Shown one piece after another: positions 42,610-53,236 of a stretch of 64,000 nt of DNA. The notes beneath the pieces are model-generated. The model made no database searches, was not told where the DNA came from, and saw only the letters and a program-made list of their open reading frames with translations. The stretch is from Saturnia japonica (taxonomy: Eukaryota > Arthropoda > Insecta > Lepidoptera > Saturniidae), in assembly GCA_033032175.1 (NCBI GenBank), contig CM065319.1:16465018-16529017 (forward strand), in the 5' to 3' direction. The position numbers and the translations under genes were made by a program. Within the stretch, counting starts at the first letter, position 1. Each line of letters starts with the position of its first letter.

Positions 42610-43507
42610 TATTTCTTTTAGTATTTTTAGGTTTCCAAACCTCAAAAGGAAAAAAGGAACCCTTCATTGTCTATCTGTCTGCCTCTTTGTCTATCTATTA
42701 AGATCCTTTTTCTCAGGGGGCATGGAGTTATCTAGTTGAAATTATTATAAAAAACTCAGGTCTGCAATCCCTGGTAACATAACATACCAACACGCCTGTA
42801 TTCCCCGAATGGTTAGGCAGAGGTGTACATTTGTACACCCACTGTTCGCCGAGTATGTTTTTTGGTCCCATGTAATAGGGGGCGAGCCTATTGCCATTAA
42901 TCGGGCACGAAACCAAACTCCGAGTTGCTACTCAGAATTTCATAGGAAAAACCCAATAACACTTTGCTCGACCTGGGAATAGAACCCAGGACCTCGCTCA
43001 TAACAGTTGCGCTTACGACCACTAGGCTAACGAAGCAGACTGCAATCCCTTGCTGCTGTGAAAAAACAAACTTCTAAGTCAACGCTATCAAAAGATATGG
43101 TTGTTCATGCCGCATATTTTAACACTCGCAAAGGGAATAAAAACCTATAAGGTACTTCCAGTTGACATAGAATCATGAAATTTGACGAGAAGCAATTTCT
43201 TATAGCTCAAGTAAAGGCAAAAATCTGAAAACCGTAAATTTGTAATTACGCGACAAAAAAAATGATTTTTGTGATTACAAAATTATTTAAAGTTTGTAAA
43301 TTGACCGCTGGATATATCAATGTATGGGAACAAAAGCTTTCCAACGGTAAAGTTAAGTTTGTCCCTCAATATAGTTTATCTTTTCGTTACAACATTTAGG
43401 TGCTTTCTTCAGGAATGTTACCTAATTATTTTGGTGAGTTTGGCTGTACAAGTATGGAACCCTCTGTTCGCGAGTACGACTCGCACTTGGCCGGTTTTTT
43501 TTTTGTA
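42610..43507. repeat. Old retroposon-like repeat split by SINE B
   Basis: Begins around TTTCCAAACCTCAAAAGGAA and AAAGGAACCC-TGTCTATCTGTCTGCC, and ends with AGTATGGAACCCTCTGTTCG, CGAGTACGACTCGCACTTGG and CCGG followed by poly(T). These are landmarks of a widespread lepidopteran repeat. A SINE B copy interrupts it at 42773-43039. I see no coding capacity. Confidence 0.5.
42773..43039 (-). mobile_element. tRNA-derived SINE B, copy 2, with target duplication
   Basis: 267 bp flanked by an exact 11-bp duplication CTGCAATCCCT (42762-42772 and 43040-43050). On the minus strand the head is tRNA-like: A-box-type TAGCCTAGTGGTCGTAAGCG, then the B-box GGTTCTATTCCCAGG. The body contains GGCAATAGGCTCGCCCCC and CCTAACCATTCGGGGAATAC, and the tail is a GGTATGTTATGTTACC-type short repeat. 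It would be transcribed by RNA polymerase III from its internal promoter and copied by a LINE in trans. The most complete copy of this family here. Confidence 0.85.
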
Positions 43508-44137
43508 GTAAGCTGTCTTTATATTTTTAGCCGTGTGAACGATGTTTTTATTTTATTAAATCAAAAAGTTATATTTCTTAATTACTATTTTTACTATTAT
43601 ACTTATATAGATTGAAAAATATTAGAAAACGATTTGAATCAATAACATTTTCATGATTAATTATATTGTGCTTTTTATGTAATGAATTTCTACAGACTGG
43701 TATGTCTGTTTCAGCAACAGAAAATATGGTTTGAACATGGATCATGACGGATTGTTAGTTTAAATAAAAAAGTTTATAAATTTCAGCGAACTGTCGACAG
43801 AAATAAGTTGAAAGCCGAATAAAGCCATTTTAAAATAAATCCAATAGAGCAACCGGAAACTGCCCGGATGCCGGAAGCGGCTGGACTGCCGCCAATTTAA
43901 CATGGAATATATTATATTACGTCTTATTTAACTTCAAATTCTTATGTTTCAATTGTTAAAACAACAATTTAATATTATTCGCACGAATTGTAATGGTTGA
44001 ATTTAAAATTTCTCGAGAATTTTTCCCTTTTATATTATTCATGGCGTTCTAATAATACATTGTAAAAATAATGCTTTTATAGTATTTTATTTCCTTTACA
44101 AAAATTTTAACATTCATTAATATCTTTTAATTTTTCT
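43508..44137. other. AT-rich non-coding stretch
   Basis: Nothing recognised. Confidence 0.3.
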
Positions 44138-44346
44138 TTTTAACCGAATTTAAAAAAAAAGGTGATATTCATAATTTCTTTGTTTATGGACCGATTTAGA
44201 TGATTATTTTTTCGTTGGAAAGGGGATACCTCTAAGTTAATCCCATTTTAATTTCCTTGGCTTTGGACCTTCGACTTCGAAGATACACCAGGCAAGTCCT
44301 CAAAATAATTGAAGTTGGTTTGTCTTGTGGTTGAAAATTGTCTTCT
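44138..44346 (+). repeat. Repeat family T, plus copy 3
   Basis: TTTTTAACCGAATTTAAAAA, TTCTTTGTTTATGGACCG, TTGGAAAGGGGATACCTC, TCCCATTTTAATTTCC, GACTTCGAAGATACACCAGG and ATTGAAGTTGGTTTGTC. Confidence 0.65.
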
Positions 44347-44604
44347 GTTTTATCAAGGGTTCAGTACATCCTTGATGGCTATACCAGCCTCATAATAGAA
44401 GCCATTTTGCTAGATATACTAAATATTCTCGTGAAATGATCCGGAAGCTACCTGTTACAAAGAAGTTGTACTAAGTCAGAAGAAACCTTCACGAACCTGC
44501 ACACATCATTTTAACAAAGTACCATTAGCATCCAATGAACTGTGTAGGGGCACTTATTATATGCGATAAACAAAGTGACATTCAATGTTATAAACATTGA
44601 TTTG

Positions 44605-44876
44605 AAATTATTAAAAAGGAAACAGAAAACCCAACTGCAAAAAAGTCATTTGACTAATTTTTTTTTCTATTCTTGCTTTTTATTTTATTTCCAGACCTCG
44701 TACTTATATAGTATATAGCCTATGTCACTCCCACAATTAAGACGAATCTAACGACACCTCGTAGGCTAAATTCCATCAAGCCATTTAGGCTACAGAGCGT
44801 GTCAAAGAAATAGACATTCATACATACGTTATATGCTCGAAAAACATAACCCTCCTTTTTCGCAGTTGGGTAAAAA
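44605..44876 (+). mobile_element. MITE-like element, family 'CCGACTGC', copy 2
   Basis: Closest partner of 48951-49218: AACAGAAAACCCAACTGC, TATAGCCTATGTCACTCCCA, CAATTAAGACGAATCTAACG, AGAGCGTGTCAAAGAAATAG and TTTTTCGCAGTTGGGTAAAA. No coding capacity. Confidence 0.7.
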
Positions 44877-45249
44877 TCTCCAGATTGCATTACACATAGA
44901 TTCTCCTACATAATATAAATAACATTAACCTCTCCAACATTCCCCCAGGACTCCCAGAGTATTTTTTGGCACAATTTCTCGGTCTGGACATATTCCCACA
45001 ACAAAATGTCATCGTCAATAGCCTGTGATGAATGTTTTAAATACATTAAAAATAATATTACAGGTGCCTGTGCCGGCGCTATTGTCCTGGATTTTGCAAC
45101 AAGCCCACCGGTTCCTCGGGGTCTGATAGCAGCGGGAAACCCGACGGCAACCACCAGGTCTGTAGCCTTTTGTATCTCTTAATCTTATCACCTTAAATAA
45201 TATTATCATCCTAAATAACTCACAAAAATGCAATGATTTCTTTTACTTA
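44877..45249. other. Non-coding stretch
   Basis: A GC-richer part at 45065-45165 (TGCCTGTGCCGGCGCTATTG, AGCGGGAAACCCGACGGC) may be another retroposon. There is no second copy in the window. Confidence 0.3.
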
Positions 45250-45372
45250 AACCCGCCCACATGCGTTACGGCTTAAGCGGTTATTACACGGCAGGTTGAT
45301 TGCATCCGATTTTTGGTGCAGGGGTCAATCGACGGGGTGTCGGTACACGCTACCACTGAGCCATCATTCCTT
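45250..45372 (-). repeat. tRNA-like SINE head fragment
   Basis: On the minus strand, GATGGCTCAGTGGTAGCGTG (A-box type) is followed about 30 bp later by GTCGATTGACCCCTGCACC, a degenerate B-box, then non-tRNA sequence. It resembles the head of SINE A but the body differs. A true tRNA is excluded because no acceptor stem pairs. Confidence 0.45.
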
Positions 45373-46977
45373 CATAAATATTGCGATAGCTATACAACAA
45401 AAAAATAATGCAATCACCGATATTCAGATTTGTTCTCTTTTATTAGCAATACGTAAAAGGCATCCTACAATTAACACGTGAAAAATATTATTGTCACTTC
45501 TTAATCGAGGAACGAGTTATATTAAAGTTCTCGAAGGAAGTAAGCTAATACTCACAAATATCATAAAATAATAATCTATTTTATGGAAATACTTTGTTTA
45601 TCTGCGAGAATATAAAGGTAGAAAACACTGAAATAAATGTATACCCTAGAATGAAACAGTAGGTAAATTAAGATAAAAAGTTTACGTGTACATAAAATCG
45701 TGTTCATAGATCATGCTGTTTGTCTTTAACTAGTTACGTTTGGCTACATGAGAAGACAAGACGGTAATGTTACAAAAAAGTATTTATTTTTAAAACCTTT
45801 AAATACTATAGTTTTTGAAGTGAAAACCTCTTTAGTGCTGTCGTGATTTGAAAAGTGATGAAACGATAAAGCGACACTAAAAAGAGAGAAAACATACATC
45901 TATAGGATTTAGCCTGCTAGAGAATGAGATAGAATAAACGGTTAATGCAAGTCTTGATTTTTTAACATCTACGATCGTCGTCGAATTGGCCTTGCTATGT
46001 GACGACCAAATTTGTACGCACTGGTGTATATATATAACGAATGGCCGACCGTTCGGATCCCGCTGATGAAAAAGCAAAAGCAAAATGTTTATTCAAATAC
46101 TAATGGAAGTAGCTCCAATGGCTTTCAGTAAGATTCTGAATCGAACTGAGTTATTGTTCCGATTGCGCCTTCTAGTGTTTACTACATTAATTATCATTGC
46201 TTAAAAGTAATAAAATTTATTTTGAGTTTAAATGTTTTCCCTTTAAGTTTAAATTAGAACGAAAAGCCGTAGGATGTGACGTTTAAATGGAACGGTTAGA
46301 AGCATACGCGGGTCGCCCGGATAATCCAGTATCCAGCAAATGTTTGCTCTGAGATAAAACCGGATCTAGCCACTTAGTTTGCTTTCCTAGGGCTTCGAGC
46401 TTGATTGCTCAGCGGGATTTACTTTGGAATTTATTTCCGTGTTTAATAAGCGTCTTTTGATACCAAAGCTAACTTCATCTGTTCCTGGTAAATCCTATAG
46501 TTGAACAAGCGTGGATATTATTTCGCCATAATGTGGTAGTTAGTGTTTTCGTGAATTTAATAATAAAGGCATTGTGTGCTCTCTCTAAAACGTGCCGTAA
46601 AGAACTTTTTAAAGTATTTGTTGCTGCGTTTAAGATTTCATCATATTTCTTATTATTCGGTCACGCCGTCACTTATCAGTTGAGATCGTGGTCGAACCCT
46701 AACCTATCTTAACGTTTCAGGTTGAAAAACTCGACACAGCGTCTTACTTGTAGGGTTTTTTGTCAGCTGCTGTTTAGTTATTTGGATTCTTTTAACGTGA
46801 TGTGTAATAGTGTAGAAGTAAGTTTTTACAGGACTATAGCGTTAAGATTTTTTTCAGTTTTGGAATAGTGATAGAAATTTTGCTTAATTTTGATAACAAA
46901 AAAATAGGAGATTATCTTAAAAATATAGATATATTAAAAGTAGTTTATTTGATCACTGGTTTTGTGGGAATCTATAA
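45373..46977. other. Long non-coding stretch
   Basis: No known repeat. 46260-46560 has balanced composition without partners and could be conserved host DNA. A GAA|GTAAGT donor-like site at 46816-46821 follows an ATG six codons upstream, too little to call an exon. Confidence 0.3.
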
Positions 46978-47090
46978 TTTAAAATTGAAGTGTCTGTTTG
47001 TAATGTCAAAATATAAGTTTTTACTAAATGCTTAAGAAGGTATATACGATACCTATAACAAAAAACCTTAAGACAACGTTAGGTAACCAA
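46978..47090 (+). repeat. Repeat family Z, partial plus copy
   Basis: AAATTGAAGTGTCTGTTTGT, AATGTCAAAATATAAG, TACTAAATG and AAGGTATATACGAT-C align with 50622-50715. The rest of the family is absent. Confidence 0.5.
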
Positions 47091-47159
47091 CAAAATTAGA
47101 CAACATATTAGAGAAAAGACGCTTATATTTTTAACACTTCCTGCAGTTTTTGACCGGCT

Positions 47160-47300
47160 CTTCATCTGTCATGTTGTGCTTTATATTTTAAATGACAAAT
47201 TTGCGTTATTTGACCCAGAATTATGTAATTTTTGTGGTATTTTGGGTGATATAGTGTTGTCATTATTCACAAGTGAAATAAATAACAAATTATGACTAGA
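47160..47300 (+). repeat. Possible fragment of repeat X
   Basis: TTGACCCAGAATTATGTAAT, GTGGTATTTTGGGTGATATA and CACAAGTGAAATAAAT resemble the middle of repeat X (5060-5110 reversed, 27560-27620) and the sequence upstream of the CR1-like ORF1 (16915-17035). The alignment is short. Confidence 0.3.
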
Positions 47301-47429
47301 ACTTGGTGTGTACGAAGTGTTGAACTACATCTTTAAAGTTGTGACGTCCAAGCCAAACTCATCTTCACGTGGTGCATGCACCCTGCTGATTAAAGAACGA
47401 GGAAATGGCGATAGCAGGGTGATAGCGCT
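47301..47429. other. Non-coding stretch
   Basis: Nothing recognised; composition rises in GC towards repeat W. Confidence 0.25.
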
Positions 47430-47640
47430 GTTTTGACCGACTGGATTGCGTGAACAATGCATGTAGTGATAAGTCCGCCATAGTGACTCGCTTTTGCGTG
47501 TCACGTTTCGGAATCAGCCTGTTCACATCCAGTTAACTTAATGCAGGCCGGCGTAACAGCGGCGACAGTCGTTGGATTACGATCTCTCGGTGGTCGCCGT
47601 TGCGTTTATATTGTACTGTGCTTACCATGAGGGACAGTAC
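47430..47640 (-). repeat. Dispersed repeat family W, minus copy
   Basis: The minus strand starts GGTAAGCACAGTACAATATA and continues ACCGAGAGATCGTAATCC, CGCCGCTGTTACGCCGGCCT, GTTAACTGGATGTG and AAAGCGAGTCACTATGGCGG. The same order occurs at 51957-52160 (+). GC-rich, no clear ORF, likely a short retroposon or MITE. Confidence 0.65.
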
Positions 47641-48427
47641 CGTTAATATGCTGTATTATTATATAAAAAAGCTTGTATTGTTAGTTGTCATTAAAACTTC
47701 CTGGATAGATTCAAGAAGACAGCTACAGTCTTGTTAAAGCATTGCTTGAACTTTGAAGATTAGAAAAATATTATATCCTAGTGACATTGGCATAATTGTG
47801 TATAAACACACTTTTGCCATTATATAAAAAAAAAAAACACTTGTAGCTATCTATGACAAAATAACATGTAAAAACATTTGAATAGAACAAAGTGATTGTT
47901 CCGGAAGCTTTTTTATAGAGTTTTGATACGTTATATGTAAAGTATTTCATATGTTTTATTACATTCGTTTGGCTTTGCACAGTTTCATGCACCTTTTCTA
48001 TTTGTCTCTAGACAATTCAACTCCTCGTAACTTAATAGAACTCATGCCCCATCTAATCTACCTCGAGTTCCCGCGGGACCTCTGTACGGTTGCTTACTAG
48101 GACTTACTTGCCTAAACCTACATATTTATTTATAAGTGCAAATCTATGTGTGAAATAACAATGTGTACTGTGTAGTACTACTACTGAAGCCTTTGATATG
48201 TAAATTCGATAACATTTCTGTAGGTTTTGATTTAAAAATTATTCGAAACAAAAGTGAAGTCTCATTTTCCACAGATGAACAATTTAAATGTGATTTATTT
48301 TCTTGTCTTTCATGTATTATTGATTCCATGGAGTATATGGTTTTAGGTATTTTTACCAGAAGTTCCCAAAAACTCTGTCGCCTGGTGACATACACAGGTA
48401 TAGTAATTTGTTACAGCGCGGAGTCTT
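47641..48427. other. AT-rich non-coding stretch
   Basis: Overlapping ORFs at 48144-48429 on both strands lack motifs. Nothing recognised. Confidence 0.3.
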
Positions 48428-48699
48428 AAGATGGTGAGATGCTAAGCCTAGTGGCAGGCTGCTTGTCAAGTGCAGTTGCTAGAACACACTTATAAGTGCT
48501 TGGCGATAGATTTTCAACTCAAGACTGGTACGAGTAGTTAGCCGGCATTAGGAAAATACTCTACCGCAATACTATATAGTGTACGATCATTTTCTTCATC
48601 GAAAGCTCAGGCTCATTGCAGGGATTTGATCCCACGCCTTTCGATGCGGACACCGCTACATCACTATCACACCGCCACACGCTACCACAGACCCAGCAC
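48428..48699 (-). mobile_element. tRNA-derived SINE A, copy lacking the 3' end
   Basis: AAGATGGTGAGATGCTAAGC, GGAA/GAACACAC-TATAAGTG, TTGGCGATAGATTTTCAACT and AGGCTCATTGCAGGGATTTG match 49790-50000. The head side (minus strand) keeps a B-box-like AAATCCCTGCAATG neighbour but is otherwise decayed. Confidence 0.6.
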
Positions 48700-48950
48700 T
48701 CGGCACTCTGCATCAATCGGTCATAGAAATGGTATTAAACTTTTTACCCCACAATCTGAAGCTCACTTGAATACATAATAGAATATTTCAGTTTGTATTG
48801 TTGTTGTTTTTTTTTCTCCTAAAATTAAAATCAACAAGAGAAAAAGAAGGATCTTGAAGTGCCCTCTGTTTACTCCCTATGGTGCGGCTCCTCATGTTGC
48901 CGCAGACAATACTTTGCAAGCCCTTCCGATAGACAATAAAAATAGAAGCT
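48700..48950. other. Non-coding stretch
   Basis: Nothing recognised. Confidence 0.25.
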
Positions 48951-49218
48951 AAATTATTAAAAAGGAAACAAAAAACCCGACTGCAACAAAATCACATATT
49001 ATTATTTTTTTGATTTTTATTAGAATCCCAGACGTCGTACTAAAATATTATATAGCCTATGTCACTCCCACAATTAAGACGAATCTAATGACACATCATA
49101 ATATCTATGAAGCCGTTTAGACTACAGAGCGTGTTAAAGAAATAGACATAAATTCGCACATATAAATACATACGCTCAAAATTATAAATTAACCTCCTTT
49201 TTCGCAGTCGGGTAAAAA
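48951..49218 (+). mobile_element. MITE-like element, family 'CCGACTGC', copy 3
   Basis: AAATTATTAAAAAGGAAACA, AAAAACCCGACTGCAAC at the left and TTCGCAGTCGGGTAAAAA at the right. The inner CCCGACTGC and its reverse GCAGTCGGG are exact inverted repeats in this copy. No ORF. Confidence 0.75.
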
Positions 49219-49729
49219 GCAAAGGCGCATTGCCGTACGTACGGTAACTATTGTTTTGGCTAATTTCTTATAGTATATAGAACTACATTAAAACTAATAG
49301 TAAAGCTTTGTTTTACTTTTTGACTATTTACTAACTGCAATAGATCTAGAAACAAAATTATAACTGTATTATTAAATTCCTTATTTTCTTTATTTATATG
49401 TATTAGATTCTAAAGTTATATAAAATGTTGTATTTATGGATCTCTAACCTTTTCAACCCAGCAGTAATCTTCAATATATGTAATGTAAACATAATCCCTC
49501 TGTGTTAGAGGTCTGTTGCCTTATTAAGAATGTCATTACTGAGGATCGAGAAACCCGAAGTTGTGTTCGAGAGCGTGTTTCATTACCTTCACTAAATAGC
49601 AAATGTCTTCATTAGATTAGTGATTACGTCTCGCGGCGGGAGTGCGCGTCTGTTAGATTAGGAAGACTACCGCGAGAGTTTTACCCCGGCTTAAGTAATG
49701 TATAAGCTTTGGGTTAATTTATGCTATCG
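49219..49729. other. Non-coding stretch
   Basis: A GC-rich patch at 49628-49695 (CTCGCGGCGGGAGTGCGCGT) stands out but has no partner or ORF. Confidence 0.3.
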
Positions 49730-50043
49730 TTTTCGTTATAGGCTTAGCGTTGTGGCCACAATCTCACCTGATCTTAAGTGACGGTGTGGCGCAAGATGGA
49801 AACACGCTAAGCCTAGTGGAAGACTGACTCAGAAGTGCAGCTGCCGGAACACACCTATTGGTGTTTGGCGACAGATTTTCAACTCGAGGGTAGTAGCTAG
49901 CCAAACGGTCATTAGAAGTAACTCTACCACCATAATATGATTTCATCATGATATTTTCCTTTACCGAAAGTTTAGGTTCATTGCAGGGGTTTCGAACCCA
50001 CGTCGATCGACGCGAAGACCGTACAGGCTACCAACTGAGCCAA
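49730..50043 (-). mobile_element. tRNA-derived SINE A, most complete copy
   Basis: On the minus strand the head reads TTGGCTCAGTTGGTAGCCTG (A-box) and ACGTGGGTTCGAAACCCCTG (B-box), as in a tRNA gene. A body with GTTGAAAATCTGTCGCCAAA and TAGGTGTGTTCCGGCAGCTG follows, and then a 3' end CCATCTTGCGCCACACCGTC...CTAAGCCTATAACG. The 3' ~70 bp are homologous to the LINE 3' UTR at 41640-41705 (25 of 29 bases in the core block). Transcribed by RNA polymerase III and copied by that LINE's reverse transcriptase, by inference. Confidence 0.8.
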
Positions 50044-50621
50044 TATTGATCGATAGAGAATATAATTTTTAATTTTAAGTTGTTAATTATCCATGTGGTA
50101 GGTATCTGTATCCGAATGGGTCGCGACTATCATAAACATGGTTATAAATTTGCCTCACTCTTTTAATTTCTCAAGTTTCCGGATCGCTCAACTATAATTA
50201 GTGGACGTGACTTGTAGGACGGAATAACAGCGAAGACCAGCGTTAGATTACCTATATTATTCAGCTCCTATGGTTGACAATGAAGGAAAATATTGTGACG
50301 AAAGTTGAACGCTTGAGAAATGTTCTTGATGTACCCAGTGGAAAAAATATAGAATTGATTGATTTCTCGGTGTCTAAAATTACTAATACGCTTTGGGCTA
50401 TTGTGGTGATTATGTCGTTACCTTGCCTTGGAAAGTGTTTACAATTAGGCATAGAGCATTCAGTTTGCCTTATTATTACTATAATTAAACACTGTGTATA
50501 CTTACAATAGAAGTTTACTAATAAAAAAATTATGAAAAATCTAAAGTTCAATAAGAGATATGTCTATTTTATTGTTCAGTACGATTTAGGAATACATTCA
50601 ACACATCTATACAATTAATAA
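50044..50621. other. Non-coding stretch
   Basis: ORFs 50261-50551 (-) and 50274-50510 (+) overlap and neither has motifs or splice support. Confidence 0.3.
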
Positions 50622-50890
50622 AATTGAAGTGTCTATTTGTAATGTCATAATAACAGCTTTGTACTAAATGGATAATTATGAAAGTATATACGATGCATAT
50701 TATAACAAAAAAACAATTTTTAAAGTTTTAGTCTGTCTGTTTGTTTCGGGTAATCTCCGAAACGGTTGGACTGATTTTAATGTAACTTTCACTGGTAGAT
50801 AGGTGGTGTTATAAGGTGTAACTTAGGCTAGGTACTTTTAGGGCTCCGCACAAATAAAAAAAAACTAGCCATGGTGAATCAATTCAGGTG
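50622..50890 (+). repeat. Repeat family Z, plus copy
   Basis: AAATTGAAGTGTCTATTTGT, AAGTATATACGATGCATATT, TTTCGGGTAATCTCCGAAAC, GGTTGGACTGATTTTAATG and ACTAGCCATGGTGAATCAAT. Same order as 41165-41460 reversed. Confidence 0.6.
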
Positions 50891-51600
50891 CTTAAATGAC
50901 TTTTAAGCACCATAAGAGATATATCAAATTAATGTAGTACATAATTGTAGATATTAAAAGACCTACAGAAAAGTCAATGAGAGTTTAAGACTATCTTATA
51001 CGGATCACCCACAATAAGCATATAACCGGGAGTTGGGATATCAGGATTCACTCGTGAAACCCTATTGAAGGCATTCTGTAGTCCACGCGAATGAAGTCGC
51101 AGGCTTAGCTAGTTTTAGATAATAATGACTATGGACAGTAAGCAATTATTAGAACGCCTGTTAAAATGTTAATAGCAAATAACTTTAAATACTGTCTGTA
51201 AGGAGCCTTCCTTTTTTAAAGTATTAAATTTTCTATTCAAATCATTATTAAATATTTAACTTATTTTGTGACAATTATTTTAGTTTAGTGTTTAAGGTCA
51301 ATCTCACTTAATGTTAAGTTTTTCTACAATCTACGATGGAAAAAGAAAACCACTTTGAAGTGCAAATTTCCCGAACAGAGTATAGACTTTTGGCAGCATA
51401 TTATTGTAAGATGAGGGTGGCCTAGCCGAGTGAGCATACTTTATTAACCCTACAAACTTCTCCACCATTTAATTTGTATCATACGTAATGAAAGAAAATG
51501 TAAGGTAGAAAAGAGTAAAATTAATTACATTGATTCTCATTTCAAAGAATAAAGTCAGGTCAACAGTACTCTGAACCGATGAGCGTGCGTGAAGAGATTG
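50891..51600. other. Non-coding stretch
   Basis: Nothing recognised; the last ~60 bp may belong to the LINE remnant that follows. Confidence 0.3.
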
Positions 51601-51690
51601 ATGAATGTTGAAGAAGCGAAAGATTTATGCCAGGATCGTAGCAAGTGGAAGGACGTGATCTCTGCCTGCCCCCTTGGGAGAGAGGAGTAA
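51601..51690 (+). mobile_element. LINE C-terminal scrap
   Basis: 29 codons (MNVEEAKDLCQDRSKWKDVI, then SACPLGREE and stop) resemble the extreme C-terminus of insect LINE endonuclease/reverse transcriptase proteins, where an 'A-DR--W' motif precedes the stop. The upstream part is not recognisable. Confidence 0.45.
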
Positions 51691-51956
51691 TATATGTATA
51701 TATACGTCGATATCAAAAGGGAAGGTATTAAAATAACTTATTCAGTGGTTTCCAATACACATGGGATTCACATTATTTATATTATTTGACATGTATTTTG
51801 CAATTTCCTATTTTTTGTTTTATCTTTTAAAAACCTTTGGGACAATAAAGTATTTATTATCTTTCCTTAAACAGGTATGTGAATGGTTTTTTCTACTTCT
51901 CTGTAAGGCCTTTACGAAGTTAATAAGGAATTTATAACAGTCTTTTTCAGTAGCAC
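51691..51956. other. Non-coding stretch
   Basis: Contains ACAATAAAGTATTTATTATC at 51842-51861, a likely retroposon 3' end signal. Confidence 0.3.
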
Positions 51957-52160
51957 AGTAAGCACAGTACAATTCTAACACAACAGTGACTACCGAGAGA
52001 TCGTAATCCGTTGACGGTTGCCGCTGTCACGCCGACCTGTATTAATTTAACTGGCTATGCACAGACTGATCACGAAAACCGACACGTAAAATCGAGTCAC
52101 TGTGACGGCTTTCATCACATGCAGAGTGATCGGGACCCAGTCGGGCAATACAACCCTACC
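51957..52160 (+). repeat. Dispersed repeat family W, plus copy
   Basis: AGTAAGCACAGTACAATTCT, ACCGAGAGATCGTAATCCGT, GCCGCTGTCACGCCGACCTG, TTTAACTGGCTATG and ATCGAGTCACTGTGACGG. Inverted relative to 47430-47640. An 79-codon ORF overlaps, but the other copy does not keep it. Confidence 0.65.
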
Positions 52161-52309
52161 AGCTTTAAATATGCTTTTCCACATTCCTTACAACCAATGT
52201 TTGTTGTTGTATTTACCTTTTGCTTTTTAAACACAGACTTGATTTTTTAAAATGATATATTTATATAGTCATTTTGTTATCATTTTTTCTTATGTAGTTT
52301 CATTATTAT

Positions 52310-52690
52310 TAATGCCCGCGGCTTTGCTCGTGTCGTAGTTGAGCTATGTCCCATTATAATGTATTTTTAGTACTGACTCTGGCTAATAGATGTCATTACT
52401 TGTATTTTAAAAGTCTTACTCATGTTATACACTCATATGTATTGAATTAAAAAAAATATTATGAATCGTGTCAGTTTTACTTTCTAAGTGAATCGCTAAT
52501 TATCAATTTTCATAGATCTATCTTCAAAATGATGGATTTTCATACAACTTTCATCCCCTTAAGAGGGAATCCTTAATCCTTTTTAGTGCTAATTTACAGT
52601 GCAAAGGATCCCGCTTGCCTAGCCCCAATAATTTGGGCTCTGCGTTGAAATGTCAGTCAGTCGGTCAGTTATCCTTCTTTACATATGATG
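52310..52690 (+). repeat. RTE-like retroposon, degraded
   Basis: TTAATGCCCGCGGCTTTGCT at the start, TTTTCATACAACTTTCATCC and CCCCTTAAGAGGGAATCC inside. These are landmarks of RTE-derived repeats. 52610-52660 (GCTTGCCTAGCCCCAATAAT) may be a separate insertion. Confidence 0.5.
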
Positions 52691-53236
52691 TAGATAACAC
52701 ATAGGTAATAATACCTACTAACTATATATTTCAAAGGAAATGTTACATGAAAGGTTTAGATTTAATTGAAGGATATAGAAGAAAATAACGAATTGAACTG
52801 TTGTGACAATGGAAATAAAATACAATAGCCAGATGATCCTTTACTGAACGAACAAAAACATGGTTTCAACAAAATTATATTCTAGCTACTGTAAAATTTA
52901 GATTTTTTCTATATTAATAAAATCATACAAATCGTAATTTGCTTGCTATTCAGACTTTCAATATTTAACAGTAGTATTCGGCTTCTAATAAATAATCGAT
53001 TTACATATTATACTTTCGATAAAAATGGATCGAAATGCATTTCTGTGCATTGATTCTAGAAATAGTTGCGCACCGTTCACTCTCGTGTGATAGAGGGAGC
53101 AAAGTGACTTGCGCCCGCGTCGCGTCGATGACCGATTTCGGTAATGGCAAATGCTACTTGCACCACTAGAGTCACCGGTTTATCGACTTTTACGTTATTT
53201 TATTTTAGAGATCAACAAAAAAATTTGTAAATAAAT
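52691..53236. other. Non-coding stretch
   Basis: A CpG-rich patch at 53065-53175 has no partner. Nothing else recognised. Confidence 0.3.

Noticed and set aside
46804..46821. ATG plus six codons before GTAAGT as a first exon
   Set aside because: Too short and no supporting promoter or downstream exon in phase.
50261..50551. 96-codon minus and 78-codon plus ORFs
   Set aside because: They overlap antisense, and the hydrophobic stretch follows from AT-rich codons; no homologous motif seen.
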